Shown: positions 33,617-42,950, counted from the stretch's first letter. The stretch: DNA of 64,000 bases from Ruminococcus sp. (GCA_020024635.1 JAHHTL010000004.1:1-64000); one strand, 5' to 3'. Numbers and translations: made by a program. Notes: generated by a model not told the origin, from the sequence alone.

Positions 33617-33973
33617 ATGGCAAGAATTAAAGGCGGAATGAACGCTAGAAAGAAACACAATAGAACATTAAAGTTAGCAAAAGGATATAGAGGAGCACGT
33701 TCAAAACAATACAGAATTGCAAAACAGTCTGTTATGAGAGCACTTACATCTTCATATGCAGGTAGAAAAGAACGTAAACGTCAGATGAGACAGTTGTGGA
33801 TTGCTCGTATCAACGCTGCAGCTAGAATGAATGGACTTTCTTACAGTAAATTTATGTATGGACTTAAATTAGCGAATGTTGAAATCAACAGAAAAATGTT
33901 AGCTGAACTTGCAGTAAGTGACAAAGAAGGATTTGCTTCTTTAGCAGAAGTTGCAAAAGCTAAACTTGCATAA
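33617..33973 (+). CDS. rplT: 50S ribosomal protein L20
   Basis: A 118-residue RNA-binding protein of the large subunit, starting MARIKGGMNARKKHNRTLKLAKGYRG. It is needed early in 50S assembly and in Firmicutes represses its own operon through the leader RNA at 32640-32773. GGAGG precedes the ATG. It is the last gene of the operon. Confidence 0.98.
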   Translation: MARIKGGMNARKKHNRTLKLAKGYRGARSKQYRIAKQSVMRALTSSYAGRKERKRQMRQLWIARINAAARMNGLSYSKFMYGLKLANVEINRKMLAELAVSDKEGFASLAEVAKAKLA

Positions 33974-33991
33974 TTTATTGAATGCATATAT

Positions 33992-34023
33992 AATCTGGTT
34001 TCTTTAGGGAACCAGATTTTTTT
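33992..34023 (+). terminator. Terminator of infC-rpmI-rplT
   Basis: AATCTGGTT pairs with AACCAGATT around an 8-9 nt loop, followed by T7. Confidence 0.92.
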
Positions 34024-34075
34024 ATAAGCATAAAATAATAATTTTTTATATTTTTCAAAAAATTAAAAAAATTCA

Positions 34076-34104
34076 TTGACATTTCCGTTGAAAAAGAGTA
34101 TGAT
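34076..34104 (+). promoter_or_regulatory. Promoter of the tRNA-Leu pair
   Basis: TTGACA (34076-34081), 17-bp spacer, TATGAT (34099-34104). The first tRNA begins 33 bp downstream. Confidence 0.82.
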
Positions 34105-34137
34105 ACTAAATGTAGCGAACAGCAGTAACTACCATAT

Positions 34138-34222
34138 GCGGAAGTGTCGGAATTGGCAGACGAGCAAGACTAAGGATCTTGTGATCAATGCGATCGTGTG
34201 GGTTCAAGTCCCATCTTCCGCA
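34138..34222 (+). tRNA. tRNA-Leu (anticodon AAG), copy 1
   Basis: An 85-nt class II tRNA. Acceptor GCGGAAG (34138-34144) pairs with CTTCCGC; the anticodon stem is CAAGA/TCTTG with loop CTAAGGA, giving AAG; the long variable arm pairs GATC with GATC; the T arm has GGGTTCAAGTCCC. The discriminator is A; CCA is not encoded. A34 should be edited to inosine by TadA to read CUU, CUC and CUA. Confidence 0.93.
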
Positions 34223-34282
34223 TTGTACATTTGGTGGGAGAGTTGTTTACTATGTGAAAATGGATTGGTAAAATCGATTTAT

Positions 34283-34367
34283 GCGGAAGTGTCGGAACTG
34301 GCAGACGAGCAAGACTAAGGATCTTGTGATCAATGCGATCGTGTGGGTTCAAGTCCCATCTTCCGCA
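34283..34367 (+). tRNA. tRNA-Leu (anticodon AAG), copy 2
   Basis: Identical to copy 1 over 85 nt except one base in the D loop (GGAATTGG in copy 1, GGAACTGG here). Same AAG anticodon and no encoded CCA. The copies start 145 bp apart; the 60-bp spacer has no obvious promoter, so both are probably processed from one transcript ending at 34415. Confidence 0.93.
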
Positions 34368-34375
34368 TTTTTATT

Positions 34376-34415
34376 GCCTGTAACTAGCGTATTTACGTTG
34401 GTTGCAGGCTTTTTT
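34376..34415 (+). terminator. Terminator of the tRNA-Leu transcript
   Basis: GCCTGTAAC (34376-34384) pairs with GTTGCAGGC (34401-34409, one G-T pair), followed by T6. Confidence 0.88.
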
Positions 34416-34428
34416 CGTTGTTAGTTTA

Positions 34429-34935
34429 TTACTGTAAAGCAGGATCTAGAAACCACAAACAAGTTGGAGGGAAGAAAGTAAAAAGAAAAAAACAAAAGGC
34501 AAGTAACAGGAGAGCGGATATAGCGAAAAATGGCTTTGACAGATAAAAAAATCGATCAATAAGGTAAATGCAAAGGAAACAAAGGATTACACTGAGAAAA
34601 AACGTGAAGATATCAAGTGGCAGACAATGATAGCCTAAAATACTTGTGTAGGAATAAAATATGAGAGGAATCGAAAATGTACCAATGAAAATACCAATGG
34701 AGGAGGCTGTAATGATAGTGGAAAATTGATCTTTCATACGAAACGTCATATAAGAAATATAAAGGCAGGATGGAAAAAATAAAAGCTTCATGTGTTCCCA
34801 AGTAGATTCATTTACAGGACAAAATAAAGCGATAATGCAATTTTTCCCACTCCAGTCATATACAAAATGCGAAAAGCTTCCAACTACAAGTACAAAGATT
34901 GTTCCATAAAGACAAAAACGTTTTAAAGTATTCAT
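34429..34935 (-). CDS. DUF6512 family membrane protein
   Basis: A 168-residue protein with about five hydrophobic helices. The early signature FCPVNESTWEHMKLLFFPSCLY, which I associate with DUF6512, lies between the first two helices. The function is unknown; members occur widely in Lachnospiraceae. The sequence is rich in Phe and Leu. It ends close to the tRNA-Leu terminator and lies downstream of an AraC gene on the same strand, separated by 59 nt. AGGAGTGG lies before the ATG on the minus strand. Confidence 0.82.
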   Translation of the reverse strand: MNTLKRFCLYGTIFVLVVGSFSHFVYDWSGKNCIIALFCPVNESTWEHMKLLFFPSCLYISYMTFRMKDQFSTIITASSIGIFIGTFSIPLIFYSYTSILGYHCLPLDIFTFFLSVILCFLCIYLIDRFFYLSKPFFAISALLLLAFCFFLFTFFPPTCLWFLDPALQ

Positions 34936-34994
34936 ATTACAACCACTCCTGTTTTTAAAAGAAGTATATGTAGTTGGAAGAAAAGATATACAAA

Positions 34995-35834
34995 TTAAGA
35001 AATGTTATGTTGATGTTTTTTTCGATACATGGCAGGGGTCATGCCAGTATATCTTTTGAAAGATTGTGAAAAATAATTTGCAGATGAAAATCCGGTAGTG
35101 TGTGCAATTTGCGTAATACTAAAGTCGGTTGATTTTAACAGATACTTACTGTTAAGAATCCGACGTTCCAAAAGATACATGATTGGAGATATCCCAAATG
35201 CTTTTGTAAAAATATGAGAGAGATAATATTTATTCAAATGAGAGATATCGGCTAAAGTATCAAGAGAAACGTTTTCCTGAAAATGGGTATCCAAATAATT
35301 TTTCAAAGTTTCACATTCTCCGGGAATGTTTTTAGCAGAGTATGGAGTCAAAGTATGCCCTGTAATTCGAGGGAGTTTTAAGAGTAAAATATCAAGTAGG
35401 TGTTGACATATAAGTTCAGAAGATGACTGAGGAAACCGAACCTCTTCTAACATCATCTGGAGAATTGGGAGAAATGTTTCCCGTTCTTTTCTAAAGTTGT
35501 GGATCCCAAACGCAGCATATTCGTTTTCGGAAAACTGAAAATGAAGATTATCAATTCCAAGAGCAATATATGTAACAGGGTGCTCAGGAGCAGACTTTTC
35601 CGTGTGACGCAGATTTGGGTTAATAAGAATAAGAGTGTCCTTTTCAATGGGGACTGTCTGTGATTCTGTACAAAAATATCCGGTTCCGTTTGTGACATAA
35701 ATTAATTCTGAAAAGCTGTGAGAGTGGTACATGCTGATCCAGTCGCTTCCGTAGGTGGCGGAAGAAATATAAAGTAAATGCTCTTCAGAAAGTTTTTTTT
35801 CTGATTGAGAAAATGAATATTGATAGTGCGCCAT
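34995..35834 (-). CDS. AraC-family transcriptional regulator next to GH112
   Basis: A 279-residue regulator with an N-terminal cupin-like domain (HSHSFSELIYVTNGTGYF, about residues 36-55) for ligand binding. Two C-terminal helix-turn-helix motifs are clear: LDTLADISHLNKYYLSHIFTKAFGI and ITQIAHTTGFSSANYFSQSFKRYTGMTP. It is divergent from the GH112 phosphorylase gene across 227 bp, making it the likely sugar-responsive regulator of that gene. AAGGAG lies about 9 nt before the ATG. Confidence 0.93.
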   Translation of the reverse strand: MAHYQYSFSQSEKKLSEEHLLYISSATYGSDWISMYHSHSFSELIYVTNGTGYFCTESQTVPIEKDTLILINPNLRHTEKSAPEHPVTYIALGIDNLHFQFSENEYAAFGIHNFRKERETFLPILQMMLEEVRFPQSSSELICQHLLDILLLKLPRITGHTLTPYSAKNIPGECETLKNYLDTHFQENVSLDTLADISHLNKYYLSHIFTKAFGISPIMYLLERRILNSKYLLKSTDFSITQIAHTTGFSSANYFSQSFKRYTGMTPAMYRKKHQHNIS

Positions 35835-35916
35835 AACATGCTCCTTTCTTCTAGACGAAGTATAGCATCATTGGAAAATAAAGACAAGATATATAACTCT
35901 TTTAGCAACAAATAAC

Positions 35917-35945
35917 TTGAAGAGAAAAAAATGTAACCGTATACT
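35917..35945 (+). promoter_or_regulatory. Promoter of the GH112 gene
   Basis: TTGAAG (35917-35922), 17-bp spacer, TATACT (35940-35945). This leaves a 5' leader of about 110 nt, in which I see no terminator or recognised riboswitch. Confidence 0.7.
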
Positions 35946-36061
35946 TTATATATGAATTTGTATAAAATTTACAGTTTCATTGCAAGGGCTCTTCTTTATT
36001 TGTACAAAGTGAGTTGTCCTTTGAATAAACAGTAAGTCTGATGCGTAAAAGGAGACAAGTT

Positions 36062-38230
36062 ATGAAAAGCAATTTATCATTTGGAAGAGTAACGATTCCA
36101 ACCGATATGGATGTCGTTCAAGAAACAAAAGAAATTTTAAAAAAATGGGGAGCGGATGCAATTCGTGATTGTGATGGAACAGATTTCCCAGAAGAATTAA
36201 GAGATGTAGATGCCAAGGTATATTCTACCTATTACACTACACGTAAGGATAACGAGTGGGCAAAGGCAAACCTTGACGAAGTACAGCAGATGTACATTAT
36301 GACAGATTTTCATAATGCATCAGAAGAGCGACTGGAAATTCATCTGATGGATCATTTATATCCAGATATGCTTCAGGTAAATAATTACGATGATAAAGAG
36401 CGTTGGTGGGAAGTTATTGACCGTACAACAGGAGAAGTGGTCCCATATGGTACATGGCATTATGATGAAGAGTCGGGAAATGTAGTGATTGAACCGACAA
36501 TATTATTTCACGATTATACAGTAAGTTTTCTTGCTTATATTATGTGGGATCCGGTACATATGTACAATGCTGTCACAAATGGTTGGACCAACTTTGAAAA
36601 ACAGATTACATTTGATGTAAGACAACCTAAGACACATGCATATTCGATGCAAAGACTTCGTGATTATCTTGAAACCAACCCTCATGTAGATGTCATTCGT
36701 TATACAACATTTTTCCATCAATTTACCCTTATTTTTGATGAACTTGCACGAGAAAAATATGTAGACTGGTATGGGTATTCTGCATCTGTTAGTCCATATA
36801 TACTCGACCAGTTTGAAAAAGAAGTGGGATATAAGTTCCGTCCAGAATTTATTATTGACCAAGGATATATGAATAATAATTACAGAATTCCTTCCAAAGA
36901 ATTTCTTGACTTCCAAAAATTTCAGAGACGAGAAGTTGCAAAGCTTGCCAAAGAAATGGTTGATATTACACACGAATATGGAAAAGAAGCCATGATGTTT
37001 TTGGGGGATCATTGGATTGGTACTGAGCCGTTCATGGATGAGTTTAAAACAATTGGGCTAGATGCAGTTGTTGGGAGTGTTGGAAATGGATCTACTCTTC
37101 GACTGATCAGTGATATTGATGGAGTGAAATACACGGAAGGCAGATTTCTTCCATATTTCTTTCCAGATACGTTCCACGAAGGTGGAGATCCGGTAAAAGA
37201 AGCAAAATACAATTGGGTGACAGCAAGGCGTGCAATTTTAAGAAGTCCAATCGACAGAATTGGATATGGCGGATATTTAAAACTTGCATTAGATTTCCCA
37301 GAATTTGTAGAATATGTTTCGTCTGTATGCAACGAGTTTAGGGAGCTTTACGAAAATATTAAAGGAACTACACCTTATTGCGTAAAGAAAGTTGCGGTAT
37401 TAAACTGCTGGGGAAAACAGCGTGCATGGGGAAATCACATGGTTCATCATGCCATTTATCACAAACAGAACTATTCTTATGCGGGAATCATAGAAGCATT
37501 AAGTGGAGCTCCATTTGATGTAAGATTTATTAGTTTTGATGACATTAGAAAAGATGAATCAATTCTCAATGACATCGATGTGATTCTCAATGTCGGTGAT
37601 GCGGATACAGCATATACAGGTGGAGAAAACTGGATTGACGAAAAAATCATTACCGCCGTGAAACGTTTTGTTTACGAAGGTGGTGGATTTATTGGGGTAG
37701 GAGAACCAACTGCACATCAAAATCAAGGTCGTATTTTCCAACTTTCAGGCGTGCTTGGAGTTGAAAAAGAAAATGGAATGACTCTTAATAAAGATAAATA
37801 CAACTGGGAGGAGCACAAACATTTTATCACAGAAGATTGCAATGGTGAGATTGATTTTGGAGAAGGTAAGAAGAGTATTTACGCCTTAGATGGTACGAAA
37901 ATTCTATGCCAACGTGATCGAGAAGTGCAACTTGCTGTAAATGAGTTTGGAAAAGGTAGAAGTGTTTATATCAGTGGGCTTCCATATAGTTTTGAAAATA
38001 GTAGATTATTGTATCGATCCGTTATCTGGTCATCAGGGGATGAAGAAAATTTAGAAAAATGGTTTAGCAGCAATTATAATGTAGAAGTGCATGCGTATGT
38101 TGCAAATGGAAAATATTGCGTAGTAAATAACACATATGAACCACAAGATACCGTGGTATATAAAGGAGATGGAACCAGTTTTTCTCTTCATCTTGATGCA
38201 AATGAAATTATCTGGTATGAAATACAATAA
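36062..38230 (+). CDS. GH112 1,3-beta-galactosyl-N-acetylhexosamine phosphorylase (lacto-N-biose/galacto-N-biose phosphorylase)
   Basis: A 722-residue cytoplasmic phosphorylase. It cleaves galactosyl-beta-1,3-GlcNAc (from milk oligosaccharides) or galactosyl-beta-1,3-GalNAc (mucin core 1) with phosphate to galactose 1-phosphate and the N-acetylhexosamine. The length and strings such as GRVTIPTDMDVV, RYTTFFHQFTLIFDE and FLGDHWIGTEPF are those of GH112; the aspartate in GDHWIGTEP is the likely general acid by comparison with the Bifidobacterium enzyme. Some clostridial GH112 enzymes prefer galactosyl-beta-1,4-rhamnose, so specificity is open. The ATG at 36062 is 7 nt after GGAG. No transporter or Leloir genes are adjacent; only the divergent AraC regulator is. 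Confidence 0.93.
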   Translation: MKSNLSFGRVTIPTDMDVVQETKEILKKWGADAIRDCDGTDFPEELRDVDAKVYSTYYTTRKDNEWAKANLDEVQQMYIMTDFHNASEERLEIHLMDHLYPDMLQVNNYDDKERWWEVIDRTTGEVVPYGTWHYDEESGNVVIEPTILFHDYTVSFLAYIMWDPVHMYNAVTNGWTNFEKQITFDVRQPKTHAYSMQRLRDYLETNPHVDVIRYTTFFHQFTLIFDELAREKYVDWYGYSASVSPYILDQFEKEVGYKFRPEFIIDQGYMNNNYRIPSKEFLDFQKFQRREVAKLAKEMVDITHEYGKEAMMFLGDHWIGTEPFMDEFKTIGLDAVVGSVGNGSTLRLISDIDGVKYTEGRFLPYFFPDTFHEGGDPVKEAKYNWVTARRAILRSPIDRIGYGGYLKLALDFPEFVEYVSSVCNEFRELYENIKGTTPYCVKKVAVLNCWGKQRAWGNHMVHHAIYHKQNYSYAGIIEALSGAPFDVRFISFDDIRKDESILNDIDVILNVGDADTAYTGGENWIDEKIITAVKRFVYEGGGFIGVGEPTAHQNQGRIFQLSGVLGVEKENGMTLNKDKYNWEEHKHFITEDCNGEIDFGEGKKSIYALDGTKILCQRDREVQLAVNEFGKGRSVYISGLPYSFENSRLLYRSVIWSSGDEENLEKWFSSNYNVEVHAYVANGKYCVVNNTYEPQDTVVYKGDGTSFSLHLDANEIIWYEIQ

Positions 38231-38308
38231 TCCGAGATAAAGTATGATTATAAAAGAAAGCGGATGTGTTGTAGTCCTAAAATTTCAGAATAAATAAAGT
38301 TTAAAAAG

Positions 38309-38333
38309 CACCATTGTAAGATGGTGTTTTTTT
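38309..38333 (+). terminator. Terminator of the GH112 gene
   Basis: CACCAT pairs with ATGGTG around a 6-nt loop, followed by seven T. Confidence 0.82.
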
Positions 38334-38395
38334 GTATAAAAAAGAAATTTATTTTACAAGATAAAAGATATCATTTATAAATGGGAGGCTATACG

Positions 38396-39892
38396 ATGTT
38401 AGAGAAAGTGGATCTTGATAAAAAACTATCCAAGGAAGATTACAAACGAGAAATTACAATTTTACAGGAACGATTAGGGGAACTTCAAAGAGAGTGTCAA
38501 AAGCTTCAAATTCCAGTGATGATTCTCTTTGAGGGATTTGGTGCATCTGGAAAAGGAGTTCAAATCGGAAAATTAATACAAAGTTTAGATCCAAGAGGGT
38601 TTTGTGTATATACTACAAAAGCAGAAACGAAAGAAGAACGAATGCATCCATTTCTTTGGAGATTTTGGACAAAAACGCCGGAAAAAGGAAGGATTGCGAT
38701 TTTTGATGGGAGTTGGTATCGAAAAGTATTAATCGATCGATTTGAGAAAAAAACAAAAGGAAAAGAAATAAAGACAGCCTATGAATCAATTCGCGCCTTT
38801 GAAAAGCAACTTACAGATGATGGATGTGTTTTAATTAAACTTTTGTTAGACATTGATAAAAAAGAACAGGAAGTTCGATTAAAGAAACTTCTAAGAGAAC
38901 AGGAAACAAGTTGGAGAGTAAGTGATTGGGATCTAAAAAGAAATAAACGATACAATGAATATGCAGAAATGATGGAAGATATGCTTTGCTCTACAGATAC
39001 GAAGTATGCGCCTTGGTCTATAGTAGAAGCAACTGATCGAAGGTATGCTACAGTTAAAATTTATCACATTGTTATAACAGTGCTGGAGCAACAAATTGTG
39101 CAAAGAGGTTTATCGAAAAATTTGGAAAATCATACAGAAGAAAAACTGGAAAAAGATGTGACACAAGAAACTATTTTATCAAAAGTGGATCTGTCATATT
39201 CGCTTACAAGGGAAGAATATGAAAAGAAACGAAAAAAATGTCAGAACAAAATACAAGTTCTTCATGGGGAACTCTATAGAAGGAGGATTCCGGTTATTCT
39301 TTGCTTTGAGGGATGGGATGCAGCTGGAAAAGGTGGTGTGATTAAACGTCTAACAGAAAAAATGGATCCAAGAGGGTTTGTAGTTAATCCGACTTCGGCT
39401 CCAAACGATACAGAAAAAGCACACCATTATCTCTGGAGATTTTGGGGTAAAATACCGAAAGCAGGACATATTGCTATTTTTGACCGGACGTGGTATGGAC
39501 GTGTGATGGTGGAACGAGTAGAAAGGTTTTGTTCGGAAGAAGAATGGAAAAGAGCGTATCAAGAGATCAATGATATGGAAAAAGATTTTGTGAATGCCGG
39601 AGCAGTTGTGTTGAAATTCTGGCTTCAGATTGATAAAGATGAACAAGAACGAAGATTTAAAGACAGGCAGGAAAATCCTTTGAAACAATGGAAAATTACA
39701 GAGGAGGACTGGAGGAACCGGCAGAAATGGGAGCAATATGAAAAAGCGGTAGAGGAGATGATTTTGAAAACTTCAACCGATTATGCACCATGGATGATTG
39801 TGGAGGCAAATAATAAATATTATGCAAGAATAAAGGTGATGGAGGCAGTGATAAAGGCACTTGAGGAACGATTGGAAAAAGATAAAAAATAA
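38396..39892 (+). CDS. Two-domain polyphosphate kinase 2 (polyphosphate:AMP phosphotransferase type)
   Basis: A 498-residue protein of two tandem PPK2 domains. The C-terminal domain (about 255-498) has canonical Walker A FEGWDAAGKGGVIKRL and Walker B FDRTWYGRVMVERVE. The N-terminal domain (about 10-245) has FEGFGASGKGVQIGKL and FDGSWYRKVLIDRFE, where the DR of Walker B is DG, so it is probably degenerate. In the known two-domain enzyme of Pseudomonas (PAP) the C-terminal half carries catalysis and converts AMP plus polyphosphate to ADP. The ATG at 38396 is used because GGGAGG lies 7 nt upstream. The gene is monocistronic. Confidence 0.92.
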   Translation: MLEKVDLDKKLSKEDYKREITILQERLGELQRECQKLQIPVMILFEGFGASGKGVQIGKLIQSLDPRGFCVYTTKAETKEERMHPFLWRFWTKTPEKGRIAIFDGSWYRKVLIDRFEKKTKGKEIKTAYESIRAFEKQLTDDGCVLIKLLLDIDKKEQEVRLKKLLREQETSWRVSDWDLKRNKRYNEYAEMMEDMLCSTDTKYAPWSIVEATDRRYATVKIYHIVITVLEQQIVQRGLSKNLENHTEEKLEKDVTQETILSKVDLSYSLTREEYEKKRKKCQNKIQVLHGELYRRRIPVILCFEGWDAAGKGGVIKRLTEKMDPRGFVVNPTSAPNDTEKAHHYLWRFWGKIPKAGHIAIFDRTWYGRVMVERVERFCSEEEWKRAYQEINDMEKDFVNAGAVVLKFWLQIDKDEQERRFKDRQENPLKQWKITEEDWRNRQKWEQYEKAVEEMILKTSTDYAPWMIVEANNKYYARIKVMEAVIKALEERLEKDKK

Positions 39893-39994
39893 TTCAAAAA
39901 AATAAAGGAAATTTAAAAGCTTTGTCGAATATAATATATAGGAGATAAATCATTTTAGTTAGACTATAATTTAAATCAGATAAGGAGGGGAGTT

Positions 39995-41770
39995 ATGTTC
40001 TATTCGGAAGACATTGTAGAAGAAGTAAGAGTGAAAAATGACATCGTGGATGTAATCTCGGGATATGTTCGTTTGCAGAAAAAGGGAAGTTCTTATTTTG
40101 GACTTTGTCCGTTTCATAATGAAAAATCCCCTTCTTTTTCAGTAAGCCGAAGCAAGCAGATGTATTACTGCTTTGGATGTGGTGCCGGCGGGAATGTTTT
40201 TACGTTTATCATGGAGTATGAAAATTTTACATTTGTAGAGGCGTTGAAATTTCTTGCAGATCGAGTAGGAGTTGAGCTGCCGGAAGTGGAATATTCCAAA
40301 GAAGCAAAAGAAAAGGCCGATTTAAAAGCATTATTATTAGAAATCAATAAAATTGCTGCCCAGTATTATTATGTACAACTTAAATCAGAACGAGGGAAAA
40401 CTGCCGAAAACTATTTAAAACAAAGAGGGCTTACGGAAGAGTTGATCCAAGGATTTGGGCTTGGTTATTCCAATAAGTATAGCGATGACTTGTTTGTATT
40501 TCTAAAAAATCGTGGATACAAAGAAGAGGAAATTCGGCAAGCAGGACTGATTAACACGAGTGAAAAAAATGGCGTATATGATAAATTTTGGAACAGAGTC
40601 ATGTTTCCAATCATGGATGTCAATAACAGAGTGATTGGCTTTGGGGGACGAGTTCTGGGAGATGGAAAACCAAAGTATTTAAATTCTCCGGAAACGCTCA
40701 TTTTTGATAAAAGTCAAAATCTTTATGGATTAAACCGTGCACGGACATCGAGAAAACCATATTTTTTACTATGTGAAGGGTATATGGATGTGATTTCGTT
40801 ACATCAGGCAGGGTTTACTAATGCCATTGCTTCTCTTGGCACAGCTCTTACCTCTGGACATGCTTCTTTGATCAAAAGGTATGTGCAGGAAGTGTATCTT
40901 ACATATGATAGTGATGAAGCTGGTACGAAAGCGGCGTTAAGGGCAGTGCCGATTTTAAAAGAGGCAGGAATTTCAGCTAGAGTTATAAGAATGGATCCCT
41001 ACAAAGATCCAGATGAATTTATCAAAAATCTGGGGCCGGAGGAATTCGAAAAAAGGATCAATGAGGCAAGAAATGGGTTTATGTTTAGTTTAGAAATTTT
41101 GTCTCAGAATTATAATATGGATTCGCCGGAGGGAAAAACTACATTTTTTAATGAAGCTGCAAAAAAATTACTTGAATTTAAAGATGAACTAGAACGAAAT
41201 AATTATATCGAAGCAGTTGCCAGAACTTATAAGGTAAGTGAAGAAAGCTTAAAAAAACTGGTTGCAAAAATGGCTGTTATTCAGGGAATGGCTAAGCCGG
41301 TAGAAAGGCCAAAGGCTCCGCCGGGGAGTCAAAAGCAACAAGAGAATGGTATTTGTCGTTCGCAGAAACTTTTAATTTCTTGGATGATGGACAGTGAAAA
41401 ACTATTCAACATCATAAAGGAGTATATTACACCAGACGATTTTACGGAATCATTATATCGAAAAGTGGCTGGTTTGATTTATGAGCAATATGAGCATGGA
41501 GAAGTGAATCCGGCAAAAATTATCAATCATTTTACAACAGAAGAAGAACACCGACAGGCAGCTTCTTTGTTTCATGAAAAGATAAAACATAAGTCCACAA
41601 AAAAAGAACAAGAAGACGCGATCAAAGAAACGATTTTAAGAGTGAAGTCTAATAGCATTGATTTTCAAACAAGAAATTTAGAACCAACAGATTTAAAAGG
41701 GTTACAGAATCTAATGAATGCTAAACGAGGACTAGAAGACATTAAGAAACTGCATATTTCTATTGAATAA
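39995..41770 (+). CDS. dnaG: DNA primase
   Basis: A 591-residue RNA polymerase that makes primers at the replication fork. The N-terminal CHC2 zinc ribbon (CPFHNEKSPSF then CFGCGAGGNVFTF, residues about 38-65) binds template. The catalytic core has FGGRVLGDGKPKYLNSPET and the TOPRIM LLCEGYMDVISLHQAG (about 258) with YDSDEAG. The C-terminal region from about residue 455 should contact DnaB helicase. AGGAGGGG precedes the ATG. It heads the conserved dnaG-rpoD-trmK-nif3 cluster of Firmicutes. Confidence 0.97.
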   Translation: MFYSEDIVEEVRVKNDIVDVISGYVRLQKKGSSYFGLCPFHNEKSPSFSVSRSKQMYYCFGCGAGGNVFTFIMEYENFTFVEALKFLADRVGVELPEVEYSKEAKEKADLKALLLEINKIAAQYYYVQLKSERGKTAENYLKQRGLTEELIQGFGLGYSNKYSDDLFVFLKNRGYKEEEIRQAGLINTSEKNGVYDKFWNRVMFPIMDVNNRVIGFGGRVLGDGKPKYLNSPETLIFDKSQNLYGLNRARTSRKPYFLLCEGYMDVISLHQAGFTNAIASLGTALTSGHASLIKRYVQEVYLTYDSDEAGTKAALRAVPILKEAGISARVIRMDPYKDPDEFIKNLGPEEFEKRINEARNGFMFSLEILSQNYNMDSPEGKTTFFNEAAKKLLEFKDELERNNYIEAVARTYKVSEESLKKLVAKMAVIQGMAKPVERPKAPPGSQKQQENGICRSQKLLISWMMDSEKLFNIIKEYITPDDFTESLYRKVAGLIYEQYEHGEVNPAKIINHFTTEEEHRQAASLFHEKIKHKSTKKEQEDAIKETILRVKSNSIDFQTRNLEPTDLKGLQNLMNAKRGLEDIKKLHISIE

Positions 41771-41827
41771 GGATAAAATAAAATAACACAGGCTTATTGA
41801 TTGGATAAGCATAGGAAGGATGGACAC

Positions 41828-42934
41828 ATGGAAGAAAACGCACAGAAATTTATGGAAAAACTGAAAGAGCTAGTTGCACTGGGAAAGAAGAAGAAAAGTA
41901 TTTTGGAAATCCAGGAGATCAATGATTTTTTCAGTGACATAGACTTAAATGCAGAACAGATGGAGAAAGTGTTTGAATATTTGGAATCAAACAACATTGA
42001 TGTACTTCGAATCAACGCAGAGAATGACGATGATGTAGACATTATGATCACAGACGAAGATGATGTTGATATGGAACACATTGATTTATCGGTACCAGAT
42101 GGAGTCAGCATTGAAGATCCTGTACGTATGTATTTAAAAGAAATAGGAAAAGTACCGTTGCTTAGTGCAGAACGTGAAATTGAGCTTGCAAGACGCATGG
42201 AGGAAGGAGAAGAAGAGGCAAAGAAAGAATTAGCAGAAGCAAATTTGCGTCTTGTTGTTAGTATTGCAAAGCGATATGTTGGAAGAGGAATGCTGTTTTT
42301 GGACCTCATTCAGGAAGGAAATTTAGGTTTGATCAAAGCAGTAGAAAAATTTGATTATCACAAAGGATATAAATTTAGCACGTATGCCACATGGTGGATT
42401 CGTCAGGCGATTACAAGAGCAATTGCAGATCAGGCAAGAACCATTCGTATTCCAGTTCACATGGTGGAAACAATTAATAAACTTATCCGTGTGTCAAGAC
42501 AACTGCTTCAAGAACTTGGTCGTGAACCATTACCGGAAGAAATTGCAAAAGAATTGGATATGCCAGTAGAACGTGTACGTGAAATTCTAAAGATTTCTCA
42601 AGAACCGGTTTCCCTAGAAACACCAATTGGGGAGGAAGAAGATAGCCATCTTGGAGATTTTATCCAAGATGATAATGTGCCAGTGCCGGCAGAGGCAGCA
42701 GCTCAGACATTATTAAAAGAGCAGCTTGATAAAGTGTTAGATACTTTGACAGATAGAGAACAAAAAGTATTGAGACTTCGTTTCGGAATGAATGATGGAC
42801 GAGCAAGAACTCTGGAAGAAGTGGGGAAAGAGTTTGATGTAACTCGTGAGCGTATTCGCCAGATTGAAGCAAAAGCGCTTAGAAAATTACGTCATCCAAG
42901 TAGAAGCCGGCAGCTCAAAGATTATTTGGATTAA
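41828..42934 (+). CDS. rpoD: RNA polymerase primary sigma factor (sigma-70/SigA)
   Basis: A 368-residue housekeeping sigma factor. Residues about 1-75 are region 1.1, acidic at its end. Region 1.2 is DPVRMYLKEIGKVPLLSAEREIELA. Region 2 contains KGYKFSTYATWWIRQAITRAIADQARTIRIP split across the -10 helix. Region 4.2 is VTRERIRQIEAKALRKLRHPSRS. The ATG at 41828 has AGGAAGGA upstream; a TTG at 41801 is less likely. It follows dnaG by 57 nt and precedes trmK by 16 nt. Confidence 0.98.
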   Translation: MEENAQKFMEKLKELVALGKKKKSILEIQEINDFFSDIDLNAEQMEKVFEYLESNNIDVLRINAENDDDVDIMITDEDDVDMEHIDLSVPDGVSIEDPVRMYLKEIGKVPLLSAEREIELARRMEEGEEEAKKELAEANLRLVVSIAKRYVGRGMLFLDLIQEGNLGLIKAVEKFDYHKGYKFSTYATWWIRQAITRAIADQARTIRIPVHMVETINKLIRVSRQLLQELGREPLPEEIAKELDMPVERVREILKISQEPVSLETPIGEEEDSHLGDFIQDDNVPVPAEAAAQTLLKEQLDKVLDTLTDREQKVLRLRFGMNDGRARTLEEVGKEFDVTRERIRQIEAKALRKLRHPSRSRQLKDYLD

Positions 42935-42950
42935 TTGGTGTAGGTGAAAC

